NCBI GenBank assembly: GCA_035697485.1
Contig: DASSCU010000062.1
Location: 1 to 61,273, forward strand
From: Actinomycetota bacterium
GTDB taxonomy: Bacteria; Actinomycetota; UBA4738; HRBIN12
DNA length: 61,273 nucleotides
Direction: 5' to 3'
Shown here: in pieces, positions 1 through 7,097 of the stretch
Numbering within the stretch: position 1 is the stretch's first letter
How the letters are laid out: each line of letters begins with the position of its first letter
Notes under the pieces: generated by a model
What the model was told of the DNA's origin: nothing
Databases searched by the model: none
Seen by the model: the letters and a program-made list of their open reading frames with translations, nothing else
Position numbers and translations under genes: made by a program

Positions 1-243
1 GGGAGCGTCGAGCCAGGCGGGGAGCGTCAGCACCGCACGTTTGTACGCCTGCAGGAACAGGCCGGACTTCGACCCGAAGTGCTGGAAGATCGAACCCTTG
101 GCGATGCCGAGCTCGATGGCGATGTCCTCGACCTTGGCGCCCTGGTAGCCGTGCTCGGCGAACTGGCGCATCGCCGATCCCACGATGCGGTCGCGCTTGA
201 CCTGCGTCTTGGCGTTCCTTGGCGATCTCGGCTCGGCGACCAT
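1..243 (-). CDS. TetR-family transcriptional regulator, N-terminal part (runs off window start)
   Basis: The minus strand is open from an ATG at 243 to the window edge (81 codons). The peptide has the TetR_N layout: a basic N-terminus, then helices ending in AKGSIFQHFGSKSGLF at about residues 47-62, the recognition-helix motif of the family. The ligand-binding C-terminal domain lies outside the window, so the effector cannot be guessed. A GAGGAG-like ribosome site precedes the ATG, and a TAGCCT hexamer at 274-279 could be its -10. It is divergent from the corrinoid operon, and two identical-core dyads lie in the shared 234-nt intergenic region. It is therefore inferred to regulate that operon and itself. 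Confidence 0.85.
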   Translation of the reverse strand, partial: MVAEPRSPRNAKTQVKRDRIVGSAMRQFAEHGYQGAKVEDIAIELGIAKGSIFQHFGSKSGLFLQAYKRAVLTLPAWLDAP

Positions 244-273
244 GCGGCTCCTCGCGACCTGGGTGCGCGCACC

Positions 274-279
274 AGGCTA
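274..279 (-). promoter_or_regulatory. Candidate -10 element of the TetR gene
   Basis: TAGCCT on the minus strand, 30 nt before the TetR start. It matches the TAGnnT hexamer seen before many genes of this window. The first dyad (301-313) begins just upstream of it, over the expected -35 position, which would suit autorepression. Confidence 0.4.
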
Positions 280-300
280 CGGAGCCGGTGGGCTCTTGAC

Positions 301-313
301 TGACCCTCGGTCA
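301..313. promoter_or_regulatory. Candidate TetR operator O1
   Basis: Inverted repeat TGACC-CTC-GGTCA with perfect 5-bp arms; the dyad extends imperfectly outwards (GACTGACC against GGTCACTC). It lies over the expected -35 region of the TetR gene. The same core recurs at 392-404. Binding by the adjacent TetR protein is inferred from position and from the usual form of operators in this family. Confidence 0.6.
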
Positions 314-391
314 CTCGAAGACCTCCCGAGGGGCTCCCAACGACGTCCGCTCGCTGGCATCATCGGGTGCTGACGGCCCTGGCGAAGGTGC

Positions 392-404
392 TGACCTCAG
401 GTCA
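392..404. promoter_or_regulatory. Candidate TetR operator O2
   Basis: Inverted repeat TGACC-TCA-GGTCA, perfect in the 5-bp arms and extending to GTGCTGACC against GGTCACCAC with one mismatch. It lies 73 nt before the first gene of the corrinoid operon, where repressor binding would block transcription. It has the same arms and spacer length as O1, 91 bp away. Confidence 0.6.
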
Positions 405-477
405 CCACGAGAGCCGATTCAACGGTTCCGGGAGCAGGACCTGCCCGAGACCCGCCGACGCGCGGAAGGATGCGGCG

Positions 478-1131
478 ATGCAGGAAGACCTCGAGGTCCT
501 GAAACGGGCGCTGATCGCCGCCGACATGGATCTCGGCGTCGCCGCGGCCCGGCGGCTCGTGGATTCGGGCGCCGACCCGACGTGGATCCTCGAGCAGGGC
601 ATGGCCGTGGCCATGTTCGACCTCGGGGAGATGTGGAAGCGGGGCGAGGTGTTCCTGCCCGAGGTCGTCGCGAGCGCCGAGGTGTTCAAGCGCTGCAACG
701 CGATCGTCGAGCCGGCCCTGCTGGCGATGCGCGACGCGAACACCGAGGCGAGCGCGATCGTCGTGCTCGCGACCGTCAAGGGCGACCTGCACGACTTGGG
801 GAAGAACATGGTGGGTGCGATGCTTCGCACCAGCGGCTTCGACGTGCACGACATCGGCAAGGACGTGAGCGCGGACCGCATCGTGGAGGTCGTGCGCGAG
901 CTGCGACCCCAGATCGTCGGGCTCTCGGCGCTGCTGACCACCACGGTCCCGTATCAGCAGAGGGTCATCGAGAAGCTGGAGGCCGAGGGGTTGAGGAACC
1001 GGGTGAAGGTCATGGTCGGGGGCGCGCCGGTCACGCCCGAATGGGCGGAGCAGATCGGCGCCGACGGCTACGCGAACAACGCCCCCGAGGCGGTCGAGAT
1101 CGCGAAGAAGCTCGTGGGGGCGGCCCAATGA
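478..1131 (+). CDS. Methyltransferase-cognate corrinoid (B12-binding) protein
   Basis: A 217-residue protein of the MtbC/MtaC/MttC type, which carries the methyl group on cobalamin between two methyltransferases. An N-terminal helical cap (about residues 1-85) precedes a Rossmann-like B12-binding domain containing the base-off signature DLHDLG; H105 is the expected lower-axial cobalt ligand. VGLSALLTTT and the GGAPVTPEWA loop fit the rest of the fold. The ATG at 478 was chosen because GGAAGGA lies just upstream and the family length fits; an upstream in-frame start would add 37 unrelated residues. Its stop overlaps the next ATG (ATGA), so the two are translationally coupled. The family is clear; the methyl donor is not. 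Confidence 0.93.
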   Translation: MQEDLEVLKRALIAADMDLGVAAARRLVDSGADPTWILEQGMAVAMFDLGEMWKRGEVFLPEVVASAEVFKRCNAIVEPALLAMRDANTEASAIVVLATVKGDLHDLGKNMVGAMLRTSGFDVHDIGKDVSADRIVEVVRELRPQIVGLSALLTTTVPYQQRVIEKLEAEGLRNRVKVMVGGAPVTPEWAEQIGADGYANNAPEAVEIAKKLVGAAQ

Positions 1132-2039
1132 GCCGCGCGGCGAGCGACGTCGCGACGACGATCCTCAGCGGTCCGGGTGGCGAGATCGCGATCGGCGACC
1201 AGCACCCCTTCCGCATCATCGGCGAGCGCATCAACCCGACGGGTCGCACGCAGCTCACCGAGGAGCTGAAGGTGATGGATATGACCACGGTGCAGCGCGA
1301 CGCGGTCGCGCAGGTCGAGGCCGGCGCCGCTGTGCTGGACCTGAACGCCGGCATCCCCGGGTTCGACGAGCCGGCGATGCTCTCGGCGATGGTGAAGACC
1401 GTGCACGAGGTTGTCGACGTGCCGCTGTGCATCGACTCCTCGACGCCCGAGGCTCTGGAGGCCGCGGTGCCGCTCGCTCAGGGCAGGGTCCTGATCAACT
1501 CCGTGACGGCCGAGGACCACTCGCTCGAGCGCTTGCTGCCGCTCGTCGCGAGGTTCGGCGCGGCGGTGATCGGTATGGCCAACGACGAGGAAGGCATCTC
1601 GATGGACCCGCAGGTGCGCCTCGCGGCCGCGCGCAAGATCGTGGAGGCGGCCGCCGACCACGGCATCGGCCACGAGGACGTGATCATCGATCCGCTCACG
1701 ATGCCGATCGGCGCGGCGCCCGACGCCGCGACATCGATGTACGAGACGGTGAAGCTGATCCGCTCCGAGCTGCGCGTGAACGTGAGCTGCGGCGCCTCGA
1801 ACATCTCCTTCGGCATGCCCGACCGCCGCGGCATCGACTCGGCGTTCCTCACGATGTCGATCGTGACCGGCATGAACACCGCGATCACGAACCCATTGCA
1901 CATCGAGTCGCGCAAGGCGATCCTCGCCGCCGACCTGCTGCTCGGGCGCGACGAGTACGGGGCGAACTGGATCGCGCTGCACCGCGCCGAGCTCGCGGCA
2001 GCCGAGGCGGCGAACGTTGGGGGCGAGCCGACCGCATGA
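1128..2039 (+). CDS. Methyltetrahydrofolate:corrinoid methyltransferase (pterin-binding family)
   Basis: A 303-residue TIM-barrel protein of the AcsE/MtvB/MtgA/MetH pterin-binding class. Visible family features are GERINPTGR near the N-terminus, DLNAG after the second strand, CIDSS in the middle and NVSCGASNISFG towards the C-terminus, which builds the pterin pocket. It should move a methyl group between the corrinoid protein and tetrahydrofolate, in the cytoplasm. In demethylation the flow is towards methyl-H4folate, feeding one-carbon metabolism. The ATG at 1128 overlaps the upstream stop by 4 nt, and the stop overlaps the next ATG the same way. The length fits this group of stand-alone enzymes. 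Confidence 0.92.
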   Translation: MSRAASDVATTILSGPGGEIAIGDQHPFRIIGERINPTGRTQLTEELKVMDMTTVQRDAVAQVEAGAAVLDLNAGIPGFDEPAMLSAMVKTVHEVVDVPLCIDSSTPEALEAAVPLAQGRVLINSVTAEDHSLERLLPLVARFGAAVIGMANDEEGISMDPQVRLAAARKIVEAAADHGIGHEDVIIDPLTMPIGAAPDAATSMYETVKLIRSELRVNVSCGASNISFGMPDRRGIDSAFLTMSIVTGMNTAITNPLHIESRKAILAADLLLGRDEYGANWIALHRAELAAAEAANVGGEPTA

Positions 2040-3952
2040 CCAAGAAGGTCGAGGTCACCTACCAGCCGAGCGGTAAGACCGTCCGGGTGCCCGAGGGCAC
2101 GACGCTGTTCAACGCGGCGCACTGGGCGGGGCTGCCGATCGAGTCCACGTGCGGCGGCCGGGGCACGTGCGGCAAGTGCGGGGTCATGGTGCTGTCCGGG
2201 CACATCGAGCGCACGCTCGCCGACTACCGCCACCTGAGCGATCGGCTCGATGATGGGTGGCGTCTGTCGTGCCAGGCCGAGATCATCGAGGACACCGAGT
2301 GCGAGGTGCCCCGCCTGATGAAGATGCCCAAGGCGGCGACGATGGGCGTCGGCAGGTTCGTGCTGCTCGAGCCCAACGTGGTCAAGCTCTACTTGGAGCT
2401 GCCGCCACCGTCCCTCGAGGACCACCGATCCCATCTCGCCCGCGTGCTCGACGCGGTCGAGGAGGCCGGGTACAACCGAAACTACGACTGGGAGGTCATG
2501 CCGAGGATCGCGCGGGCGTTCCACGCGACTTCGAACGTCACCGCGACGTTGGTTGGGGAGTACCTCGTCGACGTGGAGGCGGGCGACACCACCGACCGCA
2601 TGTTCGGAGCGTCGTTCGACATCGGCACGACGACCTGTGTCTGCACGCTGGTCGACCTTCGCAACGGCGCGACGGTCGGTGTGGCGAGCACGGTCAACCA
2701 TCAGGCGCCCTTCGGCGCCGACGTGATCGCCCGCATGGCCAAGGCGATGCACGGCGAGGGGAACGTCGTCCAACTGCGCGACGCCGCGATCTCGACCGTG
2801 AACGAGCTGCTCGGCCGCGCCCGGGACGAAGCCGGCGTGGCCCAGCACCAGGTCTACGAGGCAGTCGTCGCGGGCAACGCGACCATGATGCATCTGCTCT
2901 GCGGCGTGAACCCCGAGTCGCTCGCGCTCGCGCCGTACGTGGCGACGTTCACCGAGCCGCAGGACCTGCGCGCGGACCAGGCGGGGTTCGACATGCACCC
3001 GCTCGGCTGGGTGGCGTTGTTCCCGTCGATCGGCGCCTACGTGGGCGCCGACATCGTGGCCGATATCGTCGCGACCGGTCTCGTGCGGGACCCGGAGACC
3101 CGGCTGCTCGTCGATGTGGGCACGAACGGCGAGATTGCCTGCGGCAGCGAGGAGCGCAGCGTCGCCACCGCCGCGCCCGCCGGCCCGGCGTTCGAGGGCG
3201 GCGAGATCGTGCACGGCATGCGCGCCACGGACGGCGCGATCGAGGGGGTCATGCTCGCGAGCGGCCGGGTCGAGCTGCAGGTGATCGGCGGCGACGACGC
3301 CGAACCGCGCGGCATCTGCGGGTCGGGGCTGATCGACGTCGTGGCACAGCTGCGTCTCGCGGGGCTGCTCGATGACGGCGGCAAGATGATGTCGCGGGAG
3401 GAGGCCGAGGACGCCGGCCACCCGCTCGCCGACCGTCTCGTGATGCGCGACGACGTGAAGGCGTTCCAGCTACACGGCGACGTCGTGCTGACCCAGCAGG
3501 ACGTGCGCGCCCTGCAGTTCGCCAAAGGTGCGATCTCTACCGGCATCGAGACGGCGATGCGCGCGCTCGGGCTCGAGTCGTCCGACCTCGACGCGGTGAT
3601 GCTGGCGGGGTCGTTCGGCTCGTACATCAACCCGCAGAGCGCACGGGTGATCGGGCTCGTGCCGCCCGTGCCGGTCCAGCGCATCAAGGCGGTCGGCAAC
3701 ACGGCGAGTGAGGGCGCGAAGATGGCGCTCATGTCGTTCCGCGAACGCGAGGTCGCATGGGAGATCCCCGGCATCGTGGAGTACATCGAGCTCTCGGGTG
3801 AGGAAGACTTCAACGACCGGTTCATCGGGAACCTCGGGTTCCCGCCGATCGAGGACCTGCACGCGGCGCAGGCGGCGAACGAGGCCGCGATCGTGGCGAG
3901 GGCCGAGGCGAGGGCATCGGCGAGCGTCGGCTCGGAGGACGCGGGGTCGTGA
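2036..3952 (+). CDS. Corrinoid reductive activator (2Fe-2S ferredoxin domain plus ASKHA/DUF4445 domain, RACo/RamA-like)
   Basis: A 638-residue protein. The N-terminal 2Fe-2S domain has C39, C45 and C48 in STCGGRGTCGKCG and the fourth cysteine near residue 79 in WRLSCQ. A linker follows, then an actin-like ATPase (ASKHA) domain: ASFDIGTTT near residue 200, LLVDVGTNGEI in the middle, and LAGSFGSYINPQSA near the end, typical of DUF4445. These proteins use ATP to drive reduction of inactive Co(II) corrinoid back to Co(I). Stop-start overlaps on both sides bind it to the operon. The whole family architecture is present, with no sign of damage. Confidence 0.92.
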   Translation: MTKKVEVTYQPSGKTVRVPEGTTLFNAAHWAGLPIESTCGGRGTCGKCGVMVLSGHIERTLADYRHLSDRLDDGWRLSCQAEIIEDTECEVPRLMKMPKAATMGVGRFVLLEPNVVKLYLELPPPSLEDHRSHLARVLDAVEEAGYNRNYDWEVMPRIARAFHATSNVTATLVGEYLVDVEAGDTTDRMFGASFDIGTTTCVCTLVDLRNGATVGVASTVNHQAPFGADVIARMAKAMHGEGNVVQLRDAAISTVNELLGRARDEAGVAQHQVYEAVVAGNATMMHLLCGVNPESLALAPYVATFTEPQDLRADQAGFDMHPLGWVALFPSIGAYVGADIVADIVATGLVRDPETRLLVDVGTNGEIACGSEERSVATAAPAGPAFEGGEIVHGMRATDGAIEGVMLASGRVELQVIGGDDAEPRGICGSGLIDVVAQLRLAGLLDDGGKMMSREEAEDAGHPLADRLVMRDDVKAFQLHGDVVLTQQDVRALQFAKGAISTGIETAMRALGLESSDLDAVMLAGSFGSYINPQSARVIGLVPPVPVQRIKAVGNTASEGAKMALMSFREREVAWEIPGIVEYIELSGEEDFNDRFIGNLGFPPIEDLHAAQAANEAAIVARAEARASASVGSEDAGS

Positions 3953-4563
3953 CCGCGTCCGGTGCCCGCGTGGCCCTGCTCGCGTGCGGCGCGATCGCGA
4001 TCGACGCGAAGACGCTCGTCGACCGACACGGGTGGGACGCGGACGTGCACGGCATCTCGAGCGACCTGCACATGACCCCGCTCGAGATCGCCCCGGCGGT
4101 CGAGGAGAAGCTGAAGGCGCTGCTGCCCAGGTACGAGCGCGTGATCGTCGCCTACGGCGACTGCGGCACCGGCGGCAGGCTCGACGAGGCGCTGTCGCGC
4201 TACCCGGCGGTTCGGCCCGCGGGTGTGCACTGCTTCCAGTGGTACGCGGGAGAGCTCTACCGGCGGTTCGAGACCGACATCGGCATCTACTTCCTGACCG
4301 ACTGGCTCGTGACGAACTGGGAGCGGGCGGTGATCAAGGGCCTCGGCCTCGACCGCTTCCCCTGGCTGCACGAGACGTACTTCGGCAACCTGAGCCGGGT
4401 GCTGTTCGTGCGCCAGCACCCCGATCCCGAGCGGGAGGCGAAGGCGCGCGAGATCGCCGGGTACATGCAGCTGCCGCTCGAGATCCACGACCTCGGGATC
4501 GAGCCCCTCGAGGAGCTGCTCGTGCCCTTGATGGATGAAGCGCTCGAGCAGCCGAAGGCGTAG
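3949..4563 (+). CDS. DUF1638 family protein
   Basis: A 204-residue protein starting at a GTG that overlaps the activator stop (GTGA). It contains YGDCGTGGRLDE, a cysteine-bearing glycine-rich motif typical of DUF1638, and further invariant-looking residues in HCFQWYAGELYRRF and FLTDWLVTNW. No transmembrane segment or signal peptide is visible. DUF1638 genes are known from gene neighbourhoods of corrinoid methyltransferases, but no biochemical role is established to my knowledge. Its place between the activator and MttB, with tight spacing, suggests a step in corrinoid or methyl handling. That role is inference. Confidence 0.88.
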   Translation: MTASGARVALLACGAIAIDAKTLVDRHGWDADVHGISSDLHMTPLEIAPAVEEKLKALLPRYERVIVAYGDCGTGGRLDEALSRYPAVRPAGVHCFQWYAGELYRRFETDIGIYFLTDWLVTNWERAVIKGLGLDRFPWLHETYFGNLSRVLFVRQHPDPEREAKAREIAGYMQLPLEIHDLGIEPLEELLVPLMDEALEQPKA

Positions 4564-4584
4564 CGCAGATGAAGGAGACCGACG

Positions 4585-6051
4585 ATGTTCGAGCCTGACC
4601 GGGCGCCCCGCATCCTCAGCGAGGAGCAGGAGGAGACGGTCCACGAGACCGCGATGCGCATCCTCGAGGAGATCGGAACCGACGTGAAGCACGGGCCGGC
4701 GCGGGCACTGCTCGCCGATGCAGGGCTGAAGATCGAGGACGAGCGGGTCTACTGGGATCGCGGCTTCGTGATGGAACACGTCGCGAAGGCGCCGTCGTCG
4801 TTCCGGCTGCGCGGGCGCAACCCGGCGCGGTCGCTCACCGTGGGGGCGGGTGGGGACCCGGATGCGGTGCCCGTGTGGATGAACGTCGGCGGGCCGCCGT
4901 TCGCCAGCGACCTCGACGAAGGGCGCCGGAGCGGACGCATCCAAGACCACGACAGGTTCATCAAGCTGACGCAGGCGACCGACGTGCTGAACTGCGCGCA
5001 GACCGGCGCTGCCGAGGCGACCGACCTCCAGATGGAGGTCCGGCACATGGACATGGAGTACTCCACGATCCGGTACTCGGACAAGCCGTACACGACCTAC
5101 GGCACGAGCGGTCCGCGGGCTCGTGACGGCATCCGGATGGCGGAGATCGTGCACGGGGGGCGTGAGGCGATCGAGGTGGAGCCGGCGCTGATGGGCATCG
5201 TGAACCCGAACTCGCCGCTGATATGGGACTTCCGTATGACCGACGCTCTGATCGCATGGGCCGAGGCGAAGCAGCCCATCGTCCTGACCCCGTTCCTGTT
5301 GGCGGGGGCGACGAGCGCGGTCAGCGTGAGCGGGGGGCTGACCCAACAGGTCGCCGAGGCGCTCAGCGGCGTCGCCCTCGCTCAGCTCGTGCGCGAGGGG
5401 GTGCCGTGCCTGTACGGGTCGTTCTTCACGGTGACCGACATGCGCACCGGCTCGCCGGCGTTCGGCACGCCCGAGTCGGTGTGGGGCATCCTCGCCGGCG
5501 CGCAGCTGGCACGGCGATACGGCCTGCCGTTCCGGGGTGGGGGAGGCCTGGCGTCCTCGCCCGCGGTCGACGCGCAGGCCGCCGCCGAGACCCAGATGAT
5601 GCTGTGGGCGACGAACCTCGCGGCGACCGACGTCGTGCTCCATGCCGCCGGATGGCTCGAGGGCGGCCTCACGGCGTCGTTCGAGAAGTTCGCGCTCGAC
5701 GTGGAGCTCCTGCGCCAGTTCCGGGTGCAGGCGAGCGGCATCGGCTTCAGCGACGAGGAGCTCGCGTTCGAGGCCTTGCGGGAGACCGGTCCCGGCGGGT
5801 TGTTCCTGTCCTCCCCGCACACACGCGCCCACTTCAAGGAGTGGCTCTACATGTCGCCGCTGTTCCAGACGCCCGACTTCGCGACCTGGGAGGCCATGGG
5901 CTCGGAAACCACCGAGGTGGCGGCGAATCGCGCGTGGAAGCAGCTGCTCGAGACCTACGAGGATCCCGGCCTCGACACCGCGATCGACGAGGAGCTCCTG
6001 GCATACATGGCGAGTCGCCGCGACGCACCGGATCTCTACGTCGAGGACTGA
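4585..6051 (+). CDS. Trimethylamine methyltransferase (MttB) family protein, non-pyrrolysine type
   Basis: A 488-residue TIM-barrel protein of the MttB superfamily (COG5598). Members transfer a methyl group from a quaternary or tertiary amine to the cognate corrinoid protein. The frame is uninterrupted: there is no internal amber codon, so this is the group without pyrrolysine that includes glycine-betaine methyltransferase MtgB. The region where the Pyl enzymes carry residue O reads FRGGGGLASSPAVDAQA. AAGG-like strand motifs, EVRHMDMEYS and the C-terminal SPLFQTPDF also fit. AAGGAG lies 8 nt before the ATG. It closes the operon 21 nt after DUF1638. The substrate (glycine betaine, carnitine, proline betaine or other) cannot be told from sequence. 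Confidence 0.9.
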   Translation: MFEPDRAPRILSEEQEETVHETAMRILEEIGTDVKHGPARALLADAGLKIEDERVYWDRGFVMEHVAKAPSSFRLRGRNPARSLTVGAGGDPDAVPVWMNVGGPPFASDLDEGRRSGRIQDHDRFIKLTQATDVLNCAQTGAAEATDLQMEVRHMDMEYSTIRYSDKPYTTYGTSGPRARDGIRMAEIVHGGREAIEVEPALMGIVNPNSPLIWDFRMTDALIAWAEAKQPIVLTPFLLAGATSAVSVSGGLTQQVAEALSGVALAQLVREGVPCLYGSFFTVTDMRTGSPAFGTPESVWGILAGAQLARRYGLPFRGGGGLASSPAVDAQAAAETQMMLWATNLAATDVVLHAAGWLEGGLTASFEKFALDVELLRQFRVQASGIGFSDEELAFEALRETGPGGLFLSSPHTRAHFKEWLYMSPLFQTPDFATWEAMGSETTEVAANRAWKQLLETYEDPGLDTAIDEELLAYMASRRDAPDLYVED

Positions 6052-6072
6052 TCGGGCGAGTCGAGGTTCAGC

Positions 6073-6966
6073 TCAGGCCGCGTCGGCCAAGACCCGCTCG
6101 AGGATCTCGGCGGCCTCGATGATGTCCTCGCCCAGGTAGGTGCCGGGCACGTCTTTGCGGGCGGCGGCGGGGCCGAACGCCGCCCCCGCGTAGAACGCGT
6201 GCACGCCGGCCAGGGCGTCGGCCGCCACGATCGCCTCGACCGCCGGCCGGCGGGTGACGCTGCGCTGGCTCGTCACGACCGCGCCGCGCGCCTCGGCCGC
6301 CCGCACCGCAGCGACGAGCGAGCTCACGGGCGTGAGCGGGCCGAGCGTCCGGATCGACCAGCCACGGCGTGCGAGCACGACGCCGAACGCCTCCAGCCCG
6401 ATCGTGTGCAGATCCTTCGGGCCGCACGCGAGCACGAGCGGGAACGGCCGGAACGGAGCGGGGGCCATCGCCGACTGGCGAGCGAGCCAGACGCGGACGG
6501 CCTCGGTGGCGAGGTGTTCGTGGGCGGTGTCGCAGACGCCGGCCTTCCACCGGCTGCCCATCTCGCGCATCGCGGGCAGCGCGACATCGCGCATCGTCTC
6601 CTCGACGCCCATCGACTCCGCGCCGCTCATCAGCACCTCGCGGAGCTTGGCGGGGTCGAGCCGCATCGACGCCTCGAGGAACCGATCGAGCAGCTCGGCC
6701 CGGGGCCGGTCCTCGGTCGCGTACCGTCGCACGATGTCGACGGCCTCGCTCGCGGAATGGCCCCGGGTGATCTCGTCGCGCATCATGCGGAGCTGGTCGA
6801 TCTCGTCCACGGAGTAGCGACGGTGCTTCCCCTGGGTCCGAGAGGGCACGGGGAACCCGTACCGCCGCTCCCAGGAGCGGATCGTCGGCACGGGGATGCC
6901 GAGCAGCGACGAGACGGCGGCGATCGTCATCTGCGTCGGGGAAGCGGAGGGTTGCATCGATTGCAT
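6073..6966 (-). CDS. MerR-family regulator with cobalamin-binding domain (CarH/LitR type)
   Basis: A 297-residue protein. An N-terminal MerR winged helix (PVPTIRSWERRYGFPVPSR, about residues 21-39) is followed by a four-helix B12-binding cap and a Rossmann B12 domain. The cap contains tryptophan, nine residues, then Glu-His (WKAGVCDTAHEH), the signature of adenosylcobalamin light sensors. The Rossmann domain has DLHTIG, giving the lower axial histidine. Known family members bind DNA as AdoCbl tetramers in the dark and release it in light. The start at 6966 was chosen because TACCCT ends 6 nt before it, giving a leaderless mRNA; an alternative ATG lies at 6957. It is divergent from the ABC exporter and convergent with mttB. 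Confidence 0.9.
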   Translation of the reverse strand: MQSMQPSASPTQMTIAAVSSLLGIPVPTIRSWERRYGFPVPSRTQGKHRRYSVDEIDQLRMMRDEITRGHSASEAVDIVRRYATEDRPRAELLDRFLEASMRLDPAKLREVLMSGAESMGVEETMRDVALPAMREMGSRWKAGVCDTAHEHLATEAVRVWLARQSAMAPAPFRPFPLVLACGPKDLHTIGLEAFGVVLARRGWSIRTLGPLTPVSSLVAAVRAAEARGAVVTSQRSVTRRPAVEAIVAADALAGVHAFYAGAAFGPAAARKDVPGTYLGEDIIEAAEILERVLADAA

Positions 6967-6972
6967 ATCCCC

Positions 6973-7020
6973 AGGGTAGGCATGAGCAGGCGATATGGTC
7001 AATCTGATGCTGCATAGATT
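6973..7020 (-). promoter_or_regulatory. Promoter of the CarH-like gene with overlapping dyad
   Basis: On the minus strand TTGACC (7002-6997) and TACCCT (6978-6973) are 18 bp apart and precede the start by 6 nt. Directly upstream, touching the -35, is the dyad AATCTgATGC-t-GCATAGATT (7001-7020). Its ATGC/GCAT core also occurs in the dyad at 7032-7049. This suggests autoregulation by the same protein. Confidence 0.5.
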
Positions 7021-7025
7021 CTGGC

Positions 7026-7055
7026 TTGAAACCATGCATCAACGCATGGGATAGT
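7026..7055 (+). promoter_or_regulatory. Exporter promoter whose 18-bp spacer is a perfect dyad (MerR-type operator)
   Basis: TTGAAA (7026-7031) and GATAGT (7050-7055) are separated by exactly 18 bp, all of it an inverted repeat: CCATGC, six bases, GCATGG (7032-7049). An operator inside an over-long promoter spacer is the classic MerR-family arrangement, and a MerR-B12 regulator gene is divergent from here. An effect of that regulator on this promoter is inferred. Confidence 0.6.
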
Positions 7056-7097
7056 CTGCCTGTTGGGGCGTTGCGACCTCTCGAGGAGGTGGATAGG

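Noticed and set aside
244-477. Cobalamin riboswitch before the corrinoid operon
   Set aside because: No B12-box-like segment or the multi-helix layout could be found; the region holds dyads that fit protein operators.
3037-5832. Very long open frame on the minus strand opposite the activator, DUF1638 and mttB genes
   Set aside because: It is an antisense shadow of high third-position G+C: no ribosome site, no domain, and it crosses three well-supported plus-strand genes.
4585-6051. Pyrrolysine-type MttB
   Set aside because: No in-frame TAG inside the gene; it is the non-Pyl type.
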